Made by a program: the position numbers and the translations under genes | Notes under the pieces: generated by a model | Told to the model about the DNA's origin: nothing | Database searches by the model: none | The model's input: the letters and a program-made list of their open reading frames with translations, nothing else | Part shown: piece after piece, positions 34,244 through 44,334 of the stretch | Layout: the number at the start of each line of letters is the position of its first letter | Position numbering within the stretch: the stretch's first letter is position 1 | Source: Typha latifolia | Taxonomy: Eukaryota; Streptophyta; Magnoliopsida; Poales; Typhaceae | NCBI GenBank assembly: GCA_019914945.1 | Contig: CM034106.1 | Span: 3,472,001 to 3,536,000, forward strand | Direction: 5' to 3' | Length of the DNA: 64,000 nucleotides

Positions 34244-35214
34244 TGTTAGGTTTTTATTTGTTGGCAATTGTCTAATAGTCTAAGTGTATTTTTTCATGTA
34301 TATGAGCTTTATACAAGTCTAGAATATCTCTGGTTTGAAGAATTGCAAGATTATTGGAGAAAAGCCGTCGAGTTCACACCGCGTTCACAAACGCGTTCGA
34401 ACGCGGTTTCTGCGTTCACACAGATAGCGAGCCACGTTCACAAACGCGTTCGAACGCGGGTATTGCGTTCACACAGATAGAGAGCCGCGTTCACAAACGC
34501 GTTCGAACGCGGGTACTGCGTTCACACAGACCAAGAGCTGCGTTCACAAACGCGTTCGAACGCAACCTAAAGAATTCAAGTTGTCGCGTTCGAACGCACT
34601 CGGGCCCGTTCGAACGCACCTGAGTTCAAATCATGCCGTTCGAACGCACCCGGGCCGCGTTCGAACGCACCAACGAAGTTTGATAAAATTGGACTTTCGT
34701 GAGTACGGATAAGACTTGGATTTGGCTCTATCTTGGAGATCATATATAAGGATTGTGAAACCCTATCTCTAGGGTGGTTGAAGAAACATTATTGAAGGAG
34801 ACTTCTTGAGGCTACATCGATTATTCAACTAACAAGGCTCTTCTCATCTACAAATCTTAATCTTTCGTCTTAAGGGCTATCTAGACGAAAGATCAATCTT
34901 GAGGGTTACTGAGATTGGACTTCAATCATGAGAAGCAGTGAATCGTGGGTTCTAGCGAGCAAGACTGAGAGGAACAAAGTCGTTTGGTTTGACGGGTTGT
35001 TTTGAGAGTCAGTCTTGTAACTGCTACTATACTAGTGATTGGTTTTGATCCGAGTTTGGATCCGTGGTTTTTTCCTGTTTGAGTTTTTCCACGTTAAAAT
35101 CTTGGCGTTCATCTTTGCTTTCGCTCTTAATATTTCTACGGACTTTTACTTAAGCGAACGAGTGATATCATTGCCTAGTATTTAGATACATACTTGTGTC
35201 TAGGGATTTTTTCA
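34244..35214 (+). mobile_element. Sirevirus 3' LTR with the best-kept palindrome array
   Basis: It begins TGTTAGGTTTTTATTTG and ends CTAGGGATTTTTTCA, 971 bp. The array at 34375-34672 has six exact GCGTTCGAACGC, the most of any LTR here. TATA is at 34741-34751. Confidence 0.9.
34375..34672. repeat. GCGTTCGAACGC palindrome array
   Basis: Four units of palindrome, GGGTACTGCGTTCACACAGA-type spacer and half-site come first, then a tail of palindromes spaced 20-25 bp. There is little CpG decay, consistent with a younger copy. Confidence 0.9.
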
Positions 35215-36228
35215 AGTTGCAACCTCACGAACACTCAACTGTCGATGTCGAACTCCTACTCCCAATGGCTGCAATCATAAACTTGTTTCATACGATTTTG
35301 AGCAAGTTTAACATGGGCACGCAACCTCCTCAATGTGGCATCTCTATCCATCAAAGCTAAGTCCACCTCCATCTGATTAGCAAATGTGACTGGGTCATAG
35401 GCGCGTAATGTCGAAGCCGTGCACCCATATACCACCTCGAATGGAGTTATGCCAATACTACTATGGTGGACGGTGTTCTAAGACCACTCTACCCATGGTA
35501 AGAACTCCAACCATCATTTCGACATCTCTCCAACAAAACATCGTAAGTTCCGCTCAGTGCCTCGATTGACCACTTGGTTTGGCTGTCCGTCTGTGGATGG
35601 TAGGCCGAACTGAAGTTCAATCAAGTTCCCTGTAATCTGAAAAACTCCATCCAAAAGTCACTCATAAATACACGATCATGATCCGAGAGAATCGTGCGCG
35701 GCATGTCATGCAACTGAGCAAAATCTCTAACAAAAATTTCAGCCACTAACTTGGTTGAAAATGGATGTGACAATGCAGAAAAGTGCGCATACTTGCTCAA
35801 TCTGTCAACCACCATAAAAATAATGGAATAACCATGTACCAGCGAAAGACCTTCTATAAAATCCATAGAAATATCTTTCCAAATACGGTCCGATATTGGT
35901 AGAGGCTGTAGTAATCCGACCGGTTTCAATGTGGTTGTCTTAGCCTTTTAACAAATCTCGCAAGCACGGACAAAACTCTTCACATCTCGCATCAGTCCTG
36001 GCCATGTGCAACTCTATGATATCCTCCTATAAGTCCTTAAGACACCCTCATGACCAGCCTCTAGAGTTTGGTAGAAGTCCTCAATCTTCTGCCATAATCC
36101 ATCATTTGCGGGCACCCGAATGTAGCCGTAGTCCAGCAACAAACCGCCTTGATTCTCAAACTCTGGATGGCGTTCCAGATCATCCAACACCTCTTGTAAC
36201 AATCTCAAAACATCTGGGTCAGATGTAC
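35215..36228 (-). pseudogene. C3 integrase
   Basis: The open part at 35929-35621 reads MKPVGLLQPLPISDRIWKDI, SMDFIEGLSLVHGYSIIFMV and TILSDHDRVFMSDFWMEFF: the first Asp (MDFIEG) and second Asp (SDHD) of the DDE triad are present. Continuing leftward, in broken frames, are QVVNRGTE (where Q-T-E-V is expected), CFVGEMS and the post-core part. The N-terminal zinc-binding part lies at 35940-36220. It is cut on the left by the Sirevirus and on the right by E. Confidence 0.85.
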
Positions 36229-37109
36229 TAATAGAGTCTATGGTACCAAATTGATAGGCTCTGATACCAAATTAGGCTACAAAATGATTCCTTCAAACTC
36301 TAGATTTATTGTAGGAAGCAGTCCGCACAACCGAGGGAAAATATTCTCCCTTAGTCATAAATTTACGAAACTAGGTGGAATCGATCTGTATCTCTCTAAT
36401 CTATGATTTTCATATTTACATCCATCGTAGATATGAACTGTAACTAGGATGAAAATATGATCTATTGTGGATGATGGTGGTGGTGACGGGTGGAGTGGAT
36501 GTTAGGGTTATGGATGATAATAGAGATGAGGGTGGATTATTGATGTAGTTTAAAGGATAAAGACGAAGGGGAAGAAGTGGTCGAGATCCCAAGGAAGAGG
36601 GAGGACTCGATAGACAAGGGAGATTAGAAGTAAGGAGAGACTTTGCTAACAGTAGAGGTGGTAGGTTGGTGAAGAGGGAGGAGGAAGATTATAGTAGAAA
36701 GAATTGAGAGAAGATAGGAGGCAAAAAATCAATAATCCAATAGCATAATGATTTTGGTTGCTATCCACACCTTTATAGAGGCTAGCCAACAAGTCAAAAT
36801 AATAATTATTAACCCTAATTCTAGAAGATTCCCGTCGATCGCGTTCGAACGCGCCCAATCGCATTCTAACGCACAAAAGATGTTCTTTGTCAATGCGAAC
36901 GCAATACAAGCATTCAAATGCCACATTCGAACGCGGCCGACCGCATTTGAACGTTCATTTTACGTTCTCTATTTTTATGAACCTGATGCAGGCATTCACA
37001 AATGAGTTCGAACATGCCCCCAACCGCGTTCGAACGCGACCTACAAAAAAATTATTTTAATCAAAATATATAACTAATGCAATAAAAAAGATACTAACTA
37101 AATGTATTG
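36229..37109 (-). mobile_element. E 3' LTR
   Basis: It contains two primer-site-like units at 36240-36272, a palindrome array at 36838-37043 (two exact copies) and the shared LTR body (GGTGACGGGTGGAGTGGATG). The polypurine tract follows at 37110-37147. Confidence 0.8.
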
Positions 37110-37184
37110 GCCCACCACGCTTCCCCCACCTTGTCCTCAAGGTGAAATGTTGGGGAAACACTCCAAAATATCTGTCTCCAACTC

Positions 37185-38420
37185 CTATGTCGCCTCATCG
37201 GATGGCTTGGTAAGCCACTCCACTAGAATCTCCATCTCTAATCCGGTACCATGACGTCGTCGGCACCTAGCAAGTACATGAACTGGCTCTACAATCTCTG
37301 TCTCCTCTACTGGCTCCGGTAGAACTGATCTAATGACCTCATGATCTCTAATCCGCTCCCTCAGCAATGAAACATAGAAAACTGGATGTACTCTCGACCA
37401 CTTCGACAGCTCCAAATGATATGCAACTGGACCAATACGCTCTAACACCCGAAACAGATCGAAGTAGCGATGTGCTAACTTATGGTTTTGCATCGGACAC
37501 AAGGTCACCTGTCAATACGGTTGCACCCTCACAAACACCCAACTACCGATGTTGAACTCCTACTCCTGATGGCTGCAATCATAAACTTACTTCATGCTGT
37601 TTTGAGCAAGTTTAAGATGGGCACGCAACCTCCTCAATGTGGCGTCTCTATCCATCAAAGCTAATTCCACCTCCATTTGATCTGCAAATGCCACTAGGTC
37701 ATACGCGCGTAATGTCAGAGCCGTGTGTCGATACACCACCTCAAACGGAGGCATGCCAATGCTACTGTGGTACGCAGTGTTGTAAGACCACTCCGCCCAC
37801 GGTAAGAACTTCAACCATCGTCTCGACATCTCTCCAACAAAACACCTCAAGTACTACTTATTGCCTCGATTGACCACCATGGTTTGGCCGTCCGTTGGTG
37901 AATGGTAGGTCGAACTGAAGTTCAATCGAGTCCCCTGCAATCTAAAAACCTCCGTCCAAAAGTCGCTCATAAATACACAATCACGATCCGATATAATCGT
38001 GCATGGCATGCCATGTAACCGAGCAACATCTCTCACCAAAATTTCAGCCAGTGACTTGGTTGAAAATAGATGTGACAATGCAAAAAAATGCGCATACTTG
38101 CTCAACCTATCAACAACCATAAAAATAATTGAATAACAACATACCAGCGGAAGACCCTCTATGAAATCCATAGAAATGTCTTCCTAAACATGATCCGGTA
38201 TCGGTAGAGGCTGTAGTAATCCGGCCGGTTTCAATATGGTTGCCTTAGTCCTTTGATAGACTTTGCAAGCATAGATAAAACTCCTCACATCTCACCTCAA
38301 TCCTGGTAACATGGAAGTCTGAGATATCCTCCTATAAGTCCTCAAGACACCCTCATGACCAGCCTCTGGAGTTTGGTGGAAGTGTTCCAACAATTTCTGC
38401 CACAAACTATCATCCGCGGT
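37185..38420 (-). pseudogene. E integrase and chromodomain-like tail
   Basis: The integrase core at 38171-37854 reads MDFIEGLPLVCCYSIIFMVV, TIISDRDCVFMSDFW and a damaged third site (DGQTMVVNRGN, where the catalytic Glu is Met). The post-core part (37850-37587, AEWSYNTAYHSSIGMPPFEV) and the tail (37508-37185, ending MEILVEWLTKPSDEAT) follow in other frames. Loss of the catalytic Glu should inactivate it. Confidence 0.85.
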
Positions 38421-38499
38421 CCAGCAGCAAACCGTCTCGGTTCTCCAACTCTGGATGGCTCTCTGGATCATCCAACACCTCCTGTAACAATCTCAAAAT

Positions 38500-39990
38500 A
38501 TCTGGGTCAGATGTATATGCATACCTCAGCTAATCAAGAAAACAAAAAGTAAAAAAAGAATAGGCTGCAAGCTCGGCGGTATCGGGTTGGCATGATAGTG
38601 TATCCACCGCTGTATATTTTGTTCCTTTCTTGTATTGAATTTCATAATCATACCCCAGCAATTTTGTGACCCATCTCTGTTGTGCCGGAGTGTGAATACG
38701 CTGTCCCATAAAATAAGGAAGGCTCCTTTGATCAGTTCAGATAATGATTCGCCTATCGATCAAATAAGGCCTCCACTTTATCATCGCATGCAGAATTGCC
38801 AATATCTCTCTCTCGTAAGTCGATAATTACTGAGATTTTTGTGATAAAGCTTTGCTAAGGAAGGCAATGGGATGTCCTCCTTGCATTATTAGAGCTCCTA
38901 TGCCATCTCCCGATGCATCACATTCCACAATGAACTCTTTGGTGAAGTCCGATAGCACTAAAACGGGAGCCGTCGTCATTGCTATTTTTAATTCTTCAAA
39001 GGCTATAGTGGCTTCATCCATCCATCCAAAAGAGTTCTTCTTCAACAAAGAAGTGAGAGGAGCAATGAAGCGATGATAATATTCGGTCAGCCCCAAAAAT
39101 CCTCGCAATCTTGTGGTGGTGGTAAGAATAGGCCAAGCGGTCATGCATGCTACCTTTTGAGGATCCGCCGCTACGCCTTCCGCTGAGATGATGTGGCCTA
39201 AATACTCCACTTGGTACTCCCCATAGACACTTGGACTTCTTGATCTTCAGCTGGTTTTGCTTCAACAAATGGAGTATTGGTGAGACCAAAGGGCATCACC
39301 TGAAACTCGTAGTGCCCGTCCGGAGTTCTAAATGCAGTTTTTGGCACATCGCCGGGTGAACTCTACTTTGATGATACCCGACCGTCATGTTAAGCTTGCT
39401 GAATATAGTCACCCCTACATGCTCATCTAGCAGCTCTTTTATAACCGGAATGGGATACCAGTCCTTTACGGTAATAATGTTTAGTGCCCGATACTCAACA
39501 CAAAAATGCTATGTCCCATCCTTTTTTTCGCACCAATAATACGGGCGATGAATATGAGCTATGGCTTGGTTGAATGAGGCCTTGCTCCAACATCTCGGGT
39601 AGCATCTTGGATATGTCTTTCTTTTGCACATGTGGATACCGATATGGCCTCACATTCGCTAGTGCAGCCCCGGGCACAATCTCTATGCGATGGTCCACCG
39701 TTCTCCTTAGTGGCAACTTCTTTGGTTCCTCAAATAGTCTAGCAAATTTGTCTAATAAATTAGACAACTCGATGGTAGTGTCTAAACTCATTTGAGGCTC
39801 GTATCTTGCTGGTTCTAACTAAAGAAGATAGGCCAAATCACTCGCACATGGCAGCCCCACCATTGGCTGCATTGCTGGAATTGGCGGAGTACAAACACCA
39901 TCAAGCTGCACCTCTTTGTTTCCTTGCTTAAATTTCATCCACATGCTTCAGAAATGAAAAGTGATGGGTCCCTTGTAACCACAGAGTGAC
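38500..39990 (-). pseudogene. E reverse transcriptase and RNase H, catalytic box missing
   Basis: RNase H and connection lie at 39210-38500 ([39 protein letters not shown]). The RT N-terminal part is at 39791-39495. Near 39268-39275 the codons [14 protein letters not shown] join directly to the segment PFGLTN, so the YxDD box and about 50 residues around it are gone (compare 5465-5640 in C1). Confidence 0.85.
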
Positions 39991-41790
39991 AAGGACAATG
40001 TTCACTCTACGCAGCGCCAATCGACACAAGTCCACAATGATGTCATGTCCTTATACTCGTATATCGACCCGGCGACACAAGCTCTATGCCTTAAGCTTCG
40101 TGTCGTCTCCAATAGCAACGACAAACCCCATGGTCGGTTCAGCATCCAAGCTCAATCTCCTCACTAACCTCTTGTCTAGAAAGTTGTGTGTACTCTCGGA
40201 ATCGATGAAGATGTGCACACAATTCTTTCCAACGAGTCTGTCTACCTGCAACGTCCTCGACATGGAAGTACCCGAATATGCATGCATCATTATTTCAGTT
40301 TGGATATTTTCCTCCATGCCCTCCTCAACGGCCTCCTCATGGACCTCTTCTAAACACTCTCCATCACCAACAACCTCATCGTCCTCCTCGAGAGCGTCGA
40401 TGAGCATCACACTCCCGATCGATTTGGAACATCGATGACCGGGGGTGAAACATTCATCGCATCGAAAGCAAAGGCCCTTCGTTCTTCGCTCCTCCACCTG
40501 GGTAGGTGTGAGAGTTCGAACGGGGGGTCGTATGCCTCCTCTAACATCAGAAGAAGGTCTCAAAGGTGGTCATCGTCTAGTACTCGCAGCCACTGTCTTT
40601 GAACCCACAGAATTTCTAGCTGGCATTCTAGGCGTAAACCATCCATGATGGTTGCCCCAACTTGTTTTCGCTGCCATCTCGAGAGCCTTTTTTTTTACCT
40701 CCATCCTCACGGCCTTCTCAAAGGCCTCCTTAAGAGTGGTAGGACAAAGAGCATGAACATCCACTTGTATATCTTCTCCCAGCCCTAAAATGAATGTGCT
40801 CATTAATGTCGGTTCGGGCCAAAGTGGCTCACAACAACTGCTGACACTTTCAAATTTAGCTTGATACTAAAAAATGGTCACCCTCTGAACCATCTTGCTT
40901 AATGTGGCAGTGAAATCTTCATATGCCATTGTTCCAAATCTGCGTGTAATCCTCTTACAAAAGTCAACCCAATCGGTAAATCCTCCACCACGAATAACCG
41001 ATCGATACCAATGCAATACCATTCCTTGGAGGAGAAAGCTTGCCATCTGGACCTTTGCGTCCTCCGCTGTCCCTTGATAATCAAAGTATTATTCCACTTG
41101 AAACACCCAATCCATCAGATCACCACTTTGAAAAATCCAAGTGTGCAGTTTCTCCCTCGGATAGCATTGTTGGGTTCGCAAAAGAGCGTTGGTTCTAGTC
41201 TGAACTTATGTGCTTGTTGATCTCCTTCTCTAAATCCTCGAGCAAGTCCATCACCATCTCTAAAAGGATTAACCTCATCCTTAAAGTGCCAATCCTCCTC
41301 ATCGACGAAGCGCACTAGTGTCGCTCGCCTCTCAGGTTCCATCACCGCCGGTCTTGGGTTTTATAACGGAGGTGGGGGATGATGTGTAGGCATAGGTAAA
41401 ATAGGATCATTGATACTAACATGTCACACCTGGACCTGTGGGGTATCGGTTCAGTGTGGTTCCATCGCTGGTCCTTCTTGAGGCACTGATCTTCATCGAG
41501 GAGATGACGAAGTCGATCGATTCACGACATATTCTCTTAAAGCATTATAATCATTCTGCATTGCGTCAACTCTATGCAGCAATGTTTGAAACATGCCTCT
41601 AAGTTCATCCATTAAGCCCATATTCACACCCATGGATATTGGTTGACTCAGTACTGCAGTGGTCGCTCCAAAGGAATCGGCCTCACGGTTTGGGTTATCG
41701 TGGGTTAAGTCTTCCCTTGTTGGTGTGCTCTCCATTGGTCTCCTTGTTGATGTCATTTTTCTTGTTTCAACCATTAATGGAGGTCTGAGG
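39991..41790 (-). pseudogene. E gag and protease
   Basis: The gag parts are at 41882-41493, 41345-41115 and 40803-40570. The zinc knuckle is intact, GLCFRCDECFTPGHRC, near 40480-40435. The protease box reads IFIDSESTHNFLDKRL: the active-site Gly is Glu. An acidic linker (EEDDEVVGDGECLEEVHEE) lies between knuckle and protease, as in all C copies. Confidence 0.82.
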
Positions 41791-41812
41791 TTCACCTGGC
41801 TCTGATACCAAA

Positions 41813-42602
41813 TGATAGAGTCTGTGGTACCAAATTGATAGCCTCTAATACCAAATGATAGGCTACGAAATGATTCCTTCAAAATCTAGATTTATTGTAG
41901 GAAGTAGTCCATGCAATTGAGAAAAACTATTCATCAAATATTATCTTATAGTTAGAAAATTACAAAACTAAGTGGAATCAATCCGTAACTCCCTGATCTA
42001 CGAGTTTCATATTTACACCCTTTGTAGATTCGAAATGCAACTTGGACGAAAACACGATTTATTGCGGATGATGGTGGTGGTGACGGGTGGAGTGGATGTT
42101 AGGGTTATGGATGATAATGGAGATGAGGGTGGATTGTTGATGTAGTTTAAGGGATAAAGATGCAGGGGAAGAAGTGGTTGATATCCCAAGAAAGAGGGAG
42201 GACTTGACATACGAGGGAGATTAGAAGTTATGAGAGACGTTGCTAATAGTAGAGATGGTAGGTTAGGAGAGACCTAGCCAACAAGCCAAAATAACAATTA
42301 CTAACCCTAATTCTAGAATATTCCCGCCGATTGCATCCAAACGCACCCGATCGTGTTCGAATGCACAAAAGACATTCTCTGTCGATGTGAACGCGATGCA
42401 GGCATTCGAACGTCGCGTCCGAATGCACCCAACCACGTTTGAACGCACATTTCCCATTCTCTATTTTTACGAACCTGATGCAGGCATTCACAAATGCGTT
42501 CTAACATGCCCCCAACCGCGTTTGAACGCGACGTACAAAAACTTTATTTTAATAAAAATATATAACTAATGCAATAAGAAAAGACCCTAACTAAATGTAT
42601 CA
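41813..42602 (-). mobile_element. E 5' LTR
   Basis: It begins on the minus strand TGATACATTTAGTTAGGG at 42602. The inner end TGATAGAGTCTGTGGTACC at 41813 is next to a leader primer site (CTCTGATACCA, 41801). Two degenerate units (GTGGTACCA, CTAATACCA) lie inside the LTR. The palindrome array (42333-42533) has decayed copies and includes the 20-bp phrase shared with Sireviruses (42375-42394). Confidence 0.8.
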
Positions 42603-42942
42603 TATACATGCATACCTCAGGTCGTCAAGAAAAGAAAAAGTAGGAGAAGAAAAGGCTACGAGCATGACGGTATCGGGTAGGCGTGATATTACATCCGCTG
42701 CTCTATTTTCTATTCCTTTCTTGTATTGAATTTCATAATCATACCCTAGCAATATTGTGACCCATCTCTGCTGTGTTGGAGTGTGAATACGTTGTCCCAT
42801 AAAGTATGGAAGGCTTTTTCGATCAGTTCGGATAAACAATTGCCTACCGATCAAATAAGGCCTCCACTTTGTCACCGCATGCAGAATTGCCAACATCTCT
42901 CTCTCTCGTAAGTCAATAATTGTTAGGATTATTATGATAAAG
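42603..42942 (-). pseudogene. C3 RNase H
   Basis: The 98-aa frame reads MLAILHAVTKWRPYLIGRQL, FIRTDRKSLPYFM and HTPTQQRWVTILLGYDYEIQ, the Ty3/gypsy RNase H with its third Asp (RTD). It then meets D1 at 42943 and continues at 47297, where KALL codons follow. Confidence 0.85.
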
Positions 42943-43843
42943 TGATACGATCATGCCTCTAGCTATGGAGCTCTAAACCAGCTTGATACGATCTCGTCTT
43001 TTTGGTGAAGGGTCGATCTCTTCCAATTCTTGATCTGGACTAGATCTGGCACGGAACCTTGAAATAAGATCCCGAAATATCCCGCCGTCGGATCGACGTG
43101 AAACTTTGATATGTTTTAATCCCAGGAAAGAGCTTTCCAAAAAATCTAGTTTCAGGCGAATCGGAGTTGGGGATCTCGAGATATCGTTCGTTTAGTGGAC
43201 GAACATCAGGATGCTCTATTTTGGATCCGTGGATGGAGGCACGAGATCCTAGGTAATGGTGGATGGTGGACCGGCGTTAATGTGGTGGCACCGGTGAAAA
43301 GTGATGGTGGAAGGGTTGTGGTTGATGGAAGGATTAGGGCAAGTGTGGGATAGATTGGCCGAAGGGGGAGAAGAGGGCCACCCCTAAGGGACTAGGGTGA
43401 TTAGCCGGACGAGGGAGGTTAGAAGTGGCGTCGCCGGGGATTGATAGAACGGGAGCGAAGAAGACGAAGGAGGCAAGGCAAAACTCAATCTCAATAATCA
43501 ATAACCAATTTGGTTGCCTACCACATCCTTTTATAGGCTAACCAACAACTCAAATTAACCCTAAAAACACAATTTTCGTCGACCGCGTTCGAACTCGCCT
43601 GACCGCGTTCGAACGCACCGAGTTCGCTCTTCTGGATTTGCGAACGCTATGCAGGCGTTCAAACGCGCAATCGAACGCGCTTGTCGGTATTTGCGAACGC
43701 GATGCAGGAGTTCACAGTGCGTTCGAACGCACCGCGTTCGAGCGCATAGTACATTCTCTTCACCACGTTCACAACCCCGTTCACAAACCGCGTTCGAACT
43801 CACTCCACCCGCGTTCAAACGCGACTTACAAAAAACTTATTTT
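42943..43843 (-). mobile_element. D1 3' LTR, U3 start deleted
   Basis: It begins (outer end) TGATACGATCATGCC and contains one primer-site-like unit (GCTCTAAACCA, about 42972). A palindrome array lies at 43581-43820. At about 43844 a filler with one more palindrome (43858-43869) joins it to the chromodomain end, so the polypurine tract and about 100 bp of LTR are lost. Confidence 0.8.
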
Positions 43844-43869
43844 AAAGGACCGTCACAGTGCGTTCGAAC

Positions 43870-44334
43870 GCGTCAGTAGATTTGCCCAGCCACTCAATTA
43901 GCACTTCAGTCTCTAATCTGATCCCATGGCGTCTTCTCCTGCAGCCTAATACTCGGACCAGTTCAGTGGGGCCATCCTACTCCATTAGTTCAGGTAAGGC
44001 CGAACCCACCACATGGTTAGGCCTGATCTGGGCCTTCAATGCTGATACATTGAAGACCGGATGTATCCTGGTTCCTTCAAGTAGGTCCAACCGGTAAGCT
44101 ACTGGACTGATTCGTTGTAGCACTCGGTACGGACCGATACGGTTGAGCTCGAATGAACACCAATTGATCCACCTCAAATTCTCGCTCACGTCGGCCTTTG
44201 TCATGAGTTTGCTTCATGCGGTTTTGGGTTGTGGCTAGGTGAGTCTTGAGCAGTCTCAATGTTTCATCTCGATCAGCAAGCTCCAAGTCAAGCTCGGTCC
44301 TATCCGCCGCCGCGAGTCTATCATAGGCACGCAA
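43870..44334 (-). pseudogene. D1 integrase C-terminus and chromodomain-like tail
   Basis: After a frameshift at about 44355, codons continue LRAYDRLAAADRTELDLELA, THDKGRREREFEVDQLVF, then RIGPYRVLQRISPVAYRLDL and RIHPVFNVSALKAQIRPNHV. The tail (ETEVLIEWLGK-type codons) runs to about 43875 where it meets the filler. Confidence 0.78.

Larger units (their letters stand above)
31526..35214 (+). mobile_element. 5'-truncated Sirevirus with the best envelope-like gene
   Basis: From 31526 the sequence matches, base for base with scattered changes, the reverse of 61211-61975 in the right-hand Sirevirus, which is its pol-to-envelope spacer. Then come the envelope-like gene, repeated polypurine tracts and a 3' LTR (34244-35214). 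gag and pol are missing. It sits in the integrase of C3: C3 codons start again at 35215. Confidence 0.85.
36229..42602 (-). mobile_element. Chromovirus E (C family), both LTRs, RT active site deleted
   Basis: LTRs at 36229-37109 and 41813-42602 enclose a complete chromovirus order. The flanks are TGTAC (36224-36228) and TATAC (42603-42607), 4 of 5 matching, and the interrupted C3 sequence (CAGATGTAC...) reads through when E is removed. The left LTR ends are mutated (TA for TG; TG for CA). The boundary puts two primer-site-like units inside each LTR. A deletion of about 150 bp removes the RT catalytic box. Confidence 0.85.
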
